Assembly: GCA_008711295.1 (NCBI GenBank)
Contig: VUYV01000407.1
Location: 179,887 to 243,886, forward strand
Source of the DNA: Anarhynchus alexandrinus
Lineage: Eukaryota > Chordata > Aves > Charadriiformes > Charadriidae
Direction of reading: 5' to 3'
Length of the DNA stretch: 64,000 nt
Below the pieces are notes generated by a model. It was not told where the DNA came from, searched no databases, and saw nothing but the letters and a program-made list of their open reading frames with translations. Shown piece after piece: positions 13,501-24,600 of the stretch (its first letter is position 1; every line of letters starts with the position of its first letter). The position numbers and the translations under genes are program-made.

Positions 13501-16500
13501 AATTTATAATTACACCAAGACCACTGCCAACAGGAGGGGAAAAATCCAAAACAACGATTACACAAATGAGCCACCATCTCCTCACATGAGCATTTGCTTC
13601 ATTCTAACGTACTCCCTGATCACGCTTCTAATCAGATCAGCTTCGCTGAGCACCCCCACACAGGAGACAGGCAGTTTGGAAACCGTGCTGTCATTCCCTG
13701 CTGCAGGGAAACAGCCAAACCGCCCTGACAAGAGCCAGACCGAGACTGCGTTCAACTGTCTGCGCAAATAACGTGTGCCATAGCTTGTGTCCTCACTGCC
13801 CTTCGGGAGACGTGACAAACCCTTCTGATGCAGCTGCTCCCTCCCTGCAAAGGACGTGACTGTCACCGGCATAACAAGAATTCAAGCTTTATCTCTGGAG
13901 CCAAAGTCCCTTCAGCCTATCCCCACGTGTGGCTCTTGTTTTTCTACGTCGAACAATTCGAGCTGTTCCTTCCTAAACGGCATGCCAAGCTAGCGTAAGA
14001 GAGCAGCGCCCGACAGCTGTGCTCTCACATCAGGTAGGACGCACCTGTGTTGTCCATTGCGTTGGAGAGCAGGTAGGAGCCTTCCGAACTGAGACTGAGG
14101 CCTGTCACCGAGTCCGCGTGTCCTCTCATCGTGTAAGTGAGCTTGTTCTGGCGAAGGTCCCACACCTTTCAGACACAACATTGCGGTTTAACAAAAAGAC
14201 AGCCAAGACTGTTGGAACTGCTGTTTCCGAAACGTTTCACACTGGTAGCGATCAGTCAGCTGATGACATCAGCTTTCAATTTCAGTTGGTGGGGTCTGAA
14301 TGGCTAAAATACGAGGCTAGAATTTTATCTGCGTTGTAGGAAAAATGGAATTTGCCCCTTAGAAGACTTCTTACCAAACGTGCCCAACCACCAAGGAGCT
14401 AAATGTCAGCAGCCTCATGCATGCAGGCATCCCTTTCTACCTGTCTATAGCTCCCCCAGCTCCCAAATTCCACTGACTGATGGCACAGCGCAGCAGTTGT
14501 CCAACCTCCAAAATTTCACGCTGTTCTTTCCCAAAGAGGGGCAGTCAGAACAGATCTCATGTCAGTGCTACACTTAGCGATGCCTCTCCGATAAGCACAT
14601 GCTCCCCACGCCTAGGTAATGCCGGAGCCCGAGGCTGAAAGGACAGTAAGACAGACTGAACCGTACAGCTATCAGAGGAATCTGAGTTACCAGCTGAATG
14701 AAACATTGAGCTCGCTCTTAAATAAGAACTTTCCACACTAGCAGGTGACAAAGTAAGTTGCAAACTGGAGCAGAGGGCAGAAAGCGTGGATGCGTCACCA
14801 CATTTTCTTTAGTTTACCTCATATATGGCTCTAGAGCCTCCGCGACAGGCACAGGCTGCCAGGAGAAGCCAGCATACCGTATCGGCTCCAGCGGGTGACA
14901 GCAGTGCTGGGACGCCTGGCCAGGAATGCCAGGGCTGCCCAGGCTGTCACATGGCAAACAGCCCTGGAGCAACTCCCTCAGAGTTTATTGGCCCTATATC
15001 AACAGTGAGGTCGGGCACAGCGGGTCCGCGTGGTTCTTGTGACTGTAAAATTAACCAACAGGCTTCCACATTTGTCCTTGACCAATGCAAGATGTGACGG
15101 GATGGAAAAGGTGTGCGCAGTCGGAAAGGCACACGGGGACACAGGCATCCTACCTTAATATCGTTGTCGATGCCTCCAGATATGATCTGATCACTGGTGT
15201 CATTGAAAGTTACAGCCAAGACCTGGTACGTGTTCTGAAATGTCTGGACAGCAGCTTTTTTCCTGATATCCCACAGCTAAAAAGACACGGCAGTTGTAAA
15301 AGTTGCACAGAGATATTTAATGATAAAATTACAGGAAATTGCACGCATGCTTGGCAGAGACTCAGGACACTCTCCTGAAATCCCCTCATTTAGAGCTCAG
15401 GAGATCTGTATCAAAAACATAACAAAATTCTGGTGTGGCTGGAGCACAGGAGTGCAGGGGAGGGAAGAAGGGGCTGGAATGAGAGATTTCATGAACTGCT
15501 TGCCTTTCTCATGCATTGCAGGAAAAGTACAACTCAACAGATGAATCTTCTTCATCTCCCCCCAGAAAATTAAGAGAAAAACAGGAGCAGTCAGATTTTA
15601 TTTAATTTTTTTTTATTTCTGAAATCAAAGTTATTAGATAATGACATTATAAGAGTAATGAAAGGCTGGATTTAGCCCACTTAAATGGGAAGACCCCAAA
15701 AATTCTTTCAAAGATCATAGAATGGTTTAGGCTGGGAAGGATCTTGAAGATCATCGAGTTCCAACCCCCCTGCCATAGGCAGGGACACTTCCCGCTAGAT
15801 CCTATCTTACTTTCATTCCAGACTATCTCCTTACACAATATACTGACCTTCACTGTCCCATCATCGCTGCCTGTACAGACAAGCTGGGGTCCTCGCCTCG
15901 CTGGGTAACAGGAGTTAACGAACGAGGTATGGCCCTTCAGTCTCTTCACTCTCTCTCCAGTCTCACTATCCCACACTGCCACGGTTTTGTCTGTGGATGC
16001 TGAGAAGAGCATGCTGCGGAGATGAATCACCGTCAGGTTCTCCGTTTCAGAAACATTTCTCCCCTCCCACCTTTTTTACTCTCAAGTTCTGTGATCAAAG
16101 CTGGAAATATTCAGTGGGAATATGCCATGGAGAAGAATCTCCCCCATGGTGGCATTTCAGAGAAGGCTGACTGACAGTGGGGCAGCTACAATGGAGGCAC
16201 TCCCATTAACACCCATTTCTAAATACATATAAATCAGCTTTCTGCCTCCTTAAACACTATCTGGGATGAACAGAGGAAGGAAAGCTCAGTGGCAACAACT
16301 CAGATACAATAGCAGAATGGCTTTTTAAATTAACAAATATCTCATTTGCTTTCTTTCCCTCCCCAGTGTCTCCCAGATGACTAACATTAACTTTCCCTTG
16401 TTCCTCAAGATTGAAATCAAGGACACGGAGGGGCTCATGGGTGACGACAGACCCATTTTCTCAATCTCAAGCAGGCACCAACTCCTTATCTGGGAAAGCC

Positions 16501-17874
16501 ACGCTACAAGCATTTGCTGTACGTGGACTGAGCAGGGCACCAAGGTGCTCTGAGGGACTCCAGCCAGCAGAAAGCACCTTCCTTCAGAAGGAGTTGGGCC
16601 TGAGGCTGAAAGCCATCTGCATGCCACTTACCTGCCATCTGTGTTATAGTGCAGCTCCATAACCGCCCCGCTGTGTCCCTTCAGGGTGGCATAGTTATCG
16701 CAGTCCCCATAGACATTCCACAGCACTGGGGAAAAGAAAGGAAGACATAAGTCCAGGAAACATGGAGACACCTCCCTGCTGCAGATGAAGCAATGATCTG
16801 GGAATACAACAAAATGAACTATGTACCATCACCGCTATCATCTCCAGTCTGGGATGACATGTAACAATAAAGAAGCATCATGCATGCCCCGGAAGGATAG
16901 ACAGCTGTTTTGAGCTGATTTATGCTTTTAGATCAAGCTGAATTTTTAAAGAAAAATACTAATCTTTACCTCAGCAAGCCAAAGCCTTAAAAATTGCATT
17001 TCTGCAGACTGCTGCAGTCCAACACNNNNNNNNNNNNNNNNNNNNNNNNNNNNNNNNNNNNNNNNNNNNNNNNNNNNNNNNNNNNNNNNNNNNNNNNNNN
17101 NNNNNNNNNNNNNNNNNNNNNNNNNNNNNNNNNNNNNNNNNNNNNNNNNNNNNNNNNNNNNNNNNNNNNNNNNNNNNNNNNNNNNNNNNNNNNNNNNNNN
17201 NNNNNNNNNNNNNNNNNNNNNNNNNNNNNNNNNNNNNNNNNNNNNNNNNNNNNNNNNNNNNNNNNNNNNNNNNNNNNNNNNNNNNNNNNNNNNNNNNNNN
17301 NNNNNNNNNNNNNNNNNNNNNNNNNNNNNNNNNNNNNNNNNNNNNNNNNNNNNNNNNNNNNNNNNNNNNNNNNNNNNNNNNNNNNNNNNNNNNNNNNNNN
17401 NNNNNNNNNNNNNNNNNNNNNNNNNNNNNNNNNNNNNNNNNNNNNNNNNNNNNNNNNNNNNNNNNNNNNNNNNNNNNNNNNNNNNNNNNNNNNNNNNNNN
17501 NNNNNNNNNNNNNNNNNNNNNNNNNNNNNNNNNNNNNNNNNNNNNNNNNNNNNNNNNNNNNNNNNNNNNNNNNNNNNNNNNNNNNNNNNNNNNNNNNNNN
17601 NCCCCCCCCCCCCACCATCCCCTCCTCCCCTCGCCGCCGGTTCCCGTGAGGCTGCAAGTGCCGCCGCGGCAGCTGGGGGGCCGGCGGGGGATGCTGCTGC
17701 CGCCGCCCTGCCCAGCGCCGGAGTAAGGGCAGGAGCTGGTGGCGGCAGGAGCAACCCCGGCGGCGGGACGAGGTGAGCGGTGCGCGGGCCCGCGGGGCAG
17801 GTGGGTGCGGGGCCGGGAGCGGGGCCGGGGCCGGGGCCGCCGCCCGGGACCTTCCGCTTGTGCTGCTCGATCAT
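7536..17874 (-). CDS. SNRNP40: U5 small nuclear ribonucleoprotein 40 kDa protein (WD40), one exon region lost in gap
   Basis: Spliceosomal WD40 propeller protein of the U5 snRNP (with PRPF8, SNRNP200 and EFTUD2 in the known complex), acting in the nucleus. Coding exons in transcript order: start exon from ATG 17874 (beginning MIEQHKRK) into the gap, then 16632-16725, 15848-16013, 15154-15276, 14045-14165, 13209-13291, 12719-12780, 9335-9438 and 7536-7585 (stop TGA 7536-7538). All resolved junctions are GT-AG and phases join. The eight resolved exons give 267 residues, exactly the human count from Leu91 to the end. WD dipeptides are seen in AVWDSE, LWDIR, VWDLR, IWDVR and VWDTT; the last blade ends LYMGEIQ. 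WD repeat 1 (human approx. 60-90) must lie in 17026-17601. Oddity: after MIEQHKRK the readable start exon is Pro/Ala/Gly-rich and lacks the VKRQRHELL block of mammals. Introns (0.4-3.3 kb) hold one CR1 fragment and nothing else recognised. Confidence 0.96.
15715..15803 (-). mobile_element. CR1 retroposon 3'-end fragment
   Basis: About 90 bp matching the CR1 3' terminus in reverse orientation: TCATAGAATGGTTTAGG, then CATCGAGTTCCAACCCCC and the CAGGGACACTTCCC core. It lies in the SNRNP40 intron between exons 15848-16013 and 15154-15276 and is severely 5'-truncated. Confidence 0.9.
17026..17601. other. Assembly gap (576 N) with poly-C edge
   Basis: A run of N ending in about a dozen C residues (17602-17612) followed by GC-rich sequence. 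It removes the rest of the SNRNP40 start exon, the WD1-coding part and some intron. Poly-C/poly-G at a gap edge is typical of sequencing dropout in GC-rich avian promoters. Confidence 1.
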
Positions 17875-18216
17875 CGCCGCCGGCCGCGCGCGCCCGCCCG
17901 CTCCGCCCCGCCCTCCCGCTCCCCCATTGGCCGGCAGCGCCACTTCCTGCCGCGCCGACTGGCGGAGCGCGACCGGATGGTCCGCCCTCCCCCTCCTTCC
18001 TTCCGGCGCGGAGGTGACGGAAGCCAGGCGCCGGCTGTCGGCGGGAGTTCCCCGCGCGGATTGGCTGAAGGCGCCGGTGGGAGGGCGTCGCAGGGAGGGC
18101 TCGGCCTAGCACGGGTAGCGCTGATTGGCTAAGAGCTGCCACTCGCCATCATTGCGCGCGGCGATTGGCGGAGTGAAGAGATGCCGCAAGGTGAGGGGGG
18201 GGTGTGTGGAGGGAGC
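17875..18216. promoter_or_regulatory. Bidirectional CpG-island promoter of SNRNP40 and ZCCHC17
   Basis: Head-to-head genes share about 340 bp of CpG-dense DNA. It contains four inverted CCAAT boxes (ATTGG at 17926-17930, 18060-18064, 18124-18128 and 18164-18168), a GC box (CCGCCCCGCCC, about 17903-17914), an ETS-like TTCCGGCG near 18000 and a TGACGG CRE-like half site near 18014. No TATA box was seen. Multiple NF-Y-type CCAAT boxes plus YY1/ETS sites are common in divergent housekeeping promoters, which suits a splicing factor paired with a ribosome-associated protein. Confidence 0.8.
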
Positions 18217-18407
18217 AAAATGGCGGCGGCCGGAGGGGCCGAATGATGGCAGTGATTGAGTGGTGCCGCTCCGGGCGCTGAAGGGCCCCGGCTTCCCTGC
18301 GGCCGCCGGGCCGGGGCCTCCGGCCTCACCTCCGCGGGTTGGGCCCGCAGCGGGCACCGGCTCCGCGGCCTCCGGCCCTGGGTCGGCCCAGCGGACCCAC
18401 CGAGCCG
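18217..18407 (+). other. ZCCHC17: ZCCHC17 5' untranslated exon 1 (approximate start)
   Basis: A YY1-type AAAATGGCGGC sits at 18217-18227, a motif usually found at or just downstream of the transcription start. The exon is closed by a good donor, CCG|GTGAGAG, at 18408. The next acceptor, TTCTCTTCAAG, precedes 18592, giving exon 2 as 18592-18696. The 5' boundary is an estimate. Confidence 0.55.
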
Positions 18408-18654
18408 GTGAGAGCCGCGGAACCCCGCAGTGTGCGGGCAGAGAGCGCCGGGGTGCCTGTGACCGGCGCCTTGGGGCGCTGGGCGGTCCGTGCCGGGCTG
18501 CGGCCTCAGTCCAAATTAATTCCTTGCTGTTGGCTGCCAGTAGGGTTGGCCGCAGATGGTTTCGTGCGTTAATTAAGTATTTCTCTTCAAGGTGTCTCTC
18601 AGTTCAGCCAGCGTTGGGAGCCTTTCTCGCCTGGAGCCAGCGAGGGCTGCAGGG

Positions 18655-21600
18655 ATGGAGGCACTGCCCGAGCTTTACGCCATCTTCCAGGGAGAGGTGT
18701 GTGGGGTTGCTGCTGGCATCGTGCCCTGGGAGGTGATACAGGCTGTGACCTGCTGCTTTGTCTCCTTACTCTGTTGGTTTAGGCACAGCTTAGTTCAGTG
18801 GCAGTTTGGGTAACTGACAGTTCTGTATAAAATAAATACACACCTATGTATGTTTATTTGTGTGTTTATGTACATATGTATAGATATATACACATATACA
18901 TATAAGATACTTATCTGACTAACGTAGGAGCGGTTGGCTGACTACGCCTGCTCCAGAGTTTCAAGCATTGCAGTGTCTGACCTGCCTTGAAATCTAAAAA
19001 CGAAGGAAAACAGGAGAACTGTGTAGACTGTGCGTATTCTTGCCTCATCCTTGGAGGTGTTCAAGGGCAGGCTGGACGGGGCTTTGAGCAGCCTGGTCTA
19101 GTGGAAGGTGTCCCTGCCCATGGCAGGGGGGATTGGAATGAGATGATCTTTCAGGTCCCTTCTAACCCAAACCAGTCTGTGATTCTAACCTGTGGTTTGT
19201 AAACAGGTGTTTTGTGAAGGGCTTTGCCTTAGGTATTGTATTGATTTTCTTCACAGGTTGCTACAGTGACGGATTATGGGGCATTTATAAAAATTCCAGG
19301 CTGCAGGAAGCAAGGTTTGTTTCTCTTATTTTGTTCAGATGTTGTTTCATGTTAGCGTGTTCAAGCCAAGCAGTTGTTCTCTGAATTAAAGGCTTGCTAG
19401 CTTTTAGAAAAACCTCAGTAAAAGGTGTTTTTTTTTTTTCCTAAATTAGGAAGAAATTGAGTTTCTTAGAAAGTATTTAGAATATGTTTGCATGAATACC
19501 AAAAAGACTTGGAGGGCTTCAGGATATTTTAGAGAATCATTTTAAGGTATTGGACAAACTATAGAAACTTTCTACAGTAAGATAATATGTCCAACTTACT
19601 GCTATTATGACTGATACAAATAAAGGTCAAATAAAAAAATAAACCAGAAAAGCTGACATAAAGCTCTTTCTACGTTTGTGGGAAACCTGCAGTCAGACAA
19701 ACTTCTTGTACAAAAGAAGCACAAGTACAAAAGGTGGCTGTTCTGTGAGGTGCTGGTAGGCCCACAAATAACCCCTTCTCCGCTCTCCTCTTAAAGTGCC
19801 CGGTCACTGTAGTGCCAGTTCTAATAAAAGTTTTTGGACAGAAGCATGGCTGCTAGAGGGAAGTTGCTTTGAGACGCAAATGGGCCCTGAAATACGAGCT
19901 TGAACAGCAAGGTGTGTTTCCATATTTATCCTCCCTTGTGTAACCCCGTAGCCTGCATGTCATTCGTGCAAATTCAAAATACAGTCTTGGGGCTGTGTCA
20001 CCTTGCAATTACGGGAGATCAGGGCAGCCTTGGTGTTTCATACTTTTGCCTTTGCCAGCAAAGTATTGTGCTGCTGATGCGTGAAATGGGCTCTTTATTC
20101 TCTGGTGCTTGGGGTGGCCTCAGAGGACAGGCAGGAAGGGAAAGGTGTTAGTGCCTGCTACAGTTTTCTGTATGGGCGTCTGATACTTTGAGTGAAAAGA
20201 TTGCTTTGGGGACTTGCTTTTCTGAGTTAATTTGGAGCAGATCTCAATAAACTTACAATGTTTGATTGATGCAACTAGTTGATTCTCACCTGCATAACGT
20301 ACTGGAGGAAAGAAATGGCTAGTTTTGCTTAGGGAAACTGCTCAATGTGTTCCTTGTGTCCCCGAGCAGTGGTCTCCAAACGTTTTTGATTGTGCACCCC
20401 CAGTGCATGGTCAGTTAAAATCCGTTAACCCTATCAGTTAAAAAAATTTTGAGCACGCACCCCTCAATGTGTGTATATTTGTTCATAAATTATATACATG
20501 TAATACTGTCTTAATGTTATGTGCGTTTTAAAACATACTCAAAACCAGAAATCAAAGAAAGATGAGCTCAAGATAAAATAAGCACTATTTTTTTTATTTG
20601 TTTTATTTATTAATGATACAAAAATTTCTTCCCACACCCTAAAGGGTAGTCTCACATCCACCCCACTTTGGAGACTGCTGTCCTAGAGGGCAAAACTGAA
20701 ATTGAGTGGAGATTTGTCTTTATTTTTCCCCTTTCTTCTCTTCCAAAACTGTGACCAGGCCTTGTCCATAGGACTCACATGTCCTCCTGCCGCGTGGATA
20801 AGCCCTCAGAGATAGTAGATGTTGGAGACAAAGTATGGGTGAAGCTTATCGGAAAAGAGGTACTGTTAATTCTTGTTTTAGTGCTGTGAAGATAAAGTAG
20901 ACTGCAAAACCACTGAGAACTTCTGCACAAAGAGGCTGTGCGTTCCTGTTACTTTGTCGGGGTCTTACGGGCTCTGTTTTTCAGATGGGTGAATTCTCTT
21001 TACCCCCAGATGTGACTTTGGCCGCGTGGCTTCTGTGACTTGCAACAATGCAGTTCAGAAAAAGGGACTTCATAAAATCTTTTGGCTTAAAAGCAACAAA
21101 AAGCTTCCCTTTCTTCCTTTGCACACCCCTTTGCAGCTGTATCACCTTAACTGTGCGATTTGGTGGCTAAATGAGCAATTTGAGAAGATTGCAAGATAAC
21201 AGCTGATATAAACACAGTTCATTAACTGTTTCTAGAGACAGCCGTGTTCTTAGAAGAAGCTGAGATTTTTGTTCATTTGCTTTCAAGAAAGTATCAGTGG
21301 CAGTGCATTATGCCTATGAGAAAATACAGAGGCTTTTTGTTTCTTTTGAAGTAAGAGCATTATACGCTTTTCCACTGTATAATCTACATTGCTTTTTCTT
21401 CTCCAGAAAATGTGACAATGAGCGTATCATTTGTATTTAAAGATTACTTGGAACAAAAACTGAAGTCTGTCTTTGGTGAGCCACGGAAACAAAGCAAGCT
21501 GACTATTTTGTTGGGATCGAGGTGGAAGCATTCAGTTCAAAGTCACACAGGATTTGGCCATAAATGCTTTGCATGTTTTTTAGAAAGAGATAATCGGGTT

Positions 21601-24600
21601 GATGTACAAAACAAGGATTCATTTTGTGTGAGATAAGGGAAATGGGTTGAGAAACTTGGTGTCATTTACACAGCGTAGAAAAACCGCATGAAAGACTTCA
21701 CAGCTTTTTTTAGCCATCTGTGGTGTGCTTTTCTTTAAATTTTGTTTGTGTGAGTTTTTATTAAGCCTCTGTTTTCTTTATCTGGAACACAGTTGTTGGC
21801 TTCCTGGCCTCTTTGCTGTAGAGGCAAGGGGCAGAAGCACATTGGAGAGGTGGACAGCGGAAGAGTTCATTGTTAGATTGCCTGCTAATAACTATATAAA
21901 TGTCATAAACAGACAAAATAGAAATACCTTCAATAGCAGCATTGGGGAAAATGCAGAAAGTTGCAAGAAAAGCTTAAAAAAAGCTTGCTTCTAAAGCGAT
22001 AATGTGGCAATCGAGGACATACTAGGATTCAGAAAAGAGTAAGACCCTAATAGAGATACTGAAAACATCTCCTAGTTCGATCATCTTAGGAGACTAAAAG
22101 AAGGATATAAAGTTTTCTTTTTCAGGATGCAAGTTGGCCAAAGTACTGGTCCAGGGGGAACTGCCTTGGGGGTGGATGATTTGAGAGTTACAACAAAGCT
22201 TCCAAAGATGCACTCAGGTTTAGTCACGGCGAAAGCAGAATATTAACCTGAACGGACCTATAGTTTGATCTTGTCTTATTACTGAGATAGCTGCTTAACA
22301 GAAGCTATTTCATTAGCTAGAATACTCTGAAATGTAAATGCAGCTACGAAATAATAGAAGAAAAGTGCCTTCATGTAGTGTCTTTTGTAGTGCTGCTCTT
22401 TGCTGTGTGACAGTTTCCTTCCTTCTCTATAGGCCTCCAGACACGGTGTATCGATTAACGTAATCGTCATTTATTCTTCTCATTCCAAGTCTTTCTCTTT
22501 CAGATGAAAGACGACAAACTGAAGCTTTCCCTTTCCATGAAGGTTGTTAACCAAGGCACAGGAAAAGACCTCGATCCCAACAATGTTTCTCTTGAGTAGG
22601 TAAATCTACTGAGCAGAATAGAACAGATCAAGCAGGTTGCTACTGCCTGCCTTTCCCTGCCTTGCATTCCTGGCTTTCCTGCCATACTTATTCTCTAGGT
22701 CCCCTCTCCTTTGGAGGGTGAGGGGGGCTTCTCCTGAGAGCTGAAGGGTTAATTGAAGGCACTGCCTTGGTTTTGCTGCCTGGAGGCAGGCAGGAGCAGG
22801 TGGAGGGCTGCAGGGAGTTCAAGCACTTCACACCACAGCCAGATTTTCATTCCTGTGTTGTGATGGCTGTGTGCTTGTGCTAGAAGGACTGTTCATTCCA
22901 GCTGGGGATTTGTCTTGCTTGTGTATACTATGAAATCAAATCTTAACTGCTTGGATGTTTCAGAGATTCCTTGTCTACCTTTCTTTTTTTGGTTGTATCT
23001 CTTGCAGGTCAAATAAAATTGCTTTATTTTCATACTGGGCAAGTATATATATGTGTGTCTAATCACATACAGAATACAGATGTTAGTATAAGGACATAAG
23101 TGCAGCTCCCCGCATTTGTCTGCTTTGTGTAGAGAGTGCTCAGTTAATCTCAAAAGTAGAAATGACAGGTATTATGCTCTTAACGATGTGGTTTATTCTA
23201 ATGAGCAGTTAGTTGGTCAGCTCCATTCATTGGTTTAGCTGATTGTGGTGTTTTTAGAGCAACATTAAAAAAAACCCTTGTGCTTAGGTTGTGTCTGTAT
23301 AAATATACAGGGTTAACAATGAGAGTGGATTGAAAATGGAACTGTCCTTCTCTTTGCAGTCAGGATGAGAGGAAAAAACGCATGTTCAGAGACTATACTA
23401 GTCAGAAGATCACACTTGAAGCTGTCTTGAATACTGTGTGCAAGAAATGTGGTTGCAAAGGTACGTTCATGCAGTGTTGTCGTCTTCTTTTGGTGTAGCC
23501 TTGTTATAACCAGGTAGTGACCTGTAGATAGGATTGTATTGATATGTCTCATGGTTGTGTGTAAGGACTAAATATTGCTTCCACATGTCTCTCTTAGAGG
23601 AGAACTACATTTTCTATCACTTGTTACAAAAAGGAAAGACTTAACTGATATCCTTTTATAAAGGTTTGTTTCTTAAAATAACATCTCTGAGCTTCCTGTA
23701 AAGAACCCTCTTACTGAGTACAGGTTTAGTGCAGATTCCCTTCTTGCAGTATTTTTGTTAATAAGTCATAGCTGAGGTCTCGTTCCAGTTTTGCATTTTA
23801 AGAAATAAATATATGCCTTCAACAGATCATGTCATTCTGAAGAACTATCAGTGGAAATTACTGATCGGTTGTTGGGAACGCTATGTTAGCTTGGGAGCAG
23901 TGTTTTAGAGCTGGAAACAAGCGTTTGGGTTTGTTTTGTTGTTGGTTTGGTTTTTTTTTTAACCTGATGAACTGTTTGTGTTTTGCCTAGTTCAGCAGTA
24001 GGAAGTTGTCTTATATGATGCCTTTTCAGTAGCTTTCTGCAAGTTGCTGAGGCATAAAGTAGTTTTTTGTACGTGGGAGTTTTTGCTGTACCCTACTTGT
24101 TTTATGTTATTTAGCCACAGAGTAAATAGTTAAGCTGGAGTTAATGCTGGTCTGGAGAAGGTTAATAATGAATATGGTTCTCTGTAGTGGGAGATACCGA
24201 TCTTTAAAATACCATTTTAAACAACCCCCAAAACTTTAAGCTGGATTCTGCTTCCAGTCTGCTTTTTAATGATGTCTACTCATAACGGGCAGGCAGATGC
24301 TATCTATCTACAGTTTCCACTATGACTGTTCATAGGTCAGCTTTGATGTCTCCAGAGTAGAAAGGCTAGAACCAGAATGAGCCGATTTCGTCTATGTTTG
24401 TGGCTTTGGTCTCATTTACCAGGTGCCTGTCACACCAATTTACTCCCTTTCCCGTATACTTTTCCATGCTGTTTAAGCCCTTGCGCAGACGTGTTTCTAC
24501 CAGTTGCCCTGTTCAGACACAAATGTCTTCGTTTTTTGCCTGACTAATCTTTCCAGAACGCCCTGGGTTGCGTTTGCTCCCCTGGCTTGTTTAATCAGGG

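Noticed and set aside
22069..22100. tRNA-like T-arm string (GTTCGATC)
   Set aside because: No matching A-box, acceptor stem or anticodon arm upstream.
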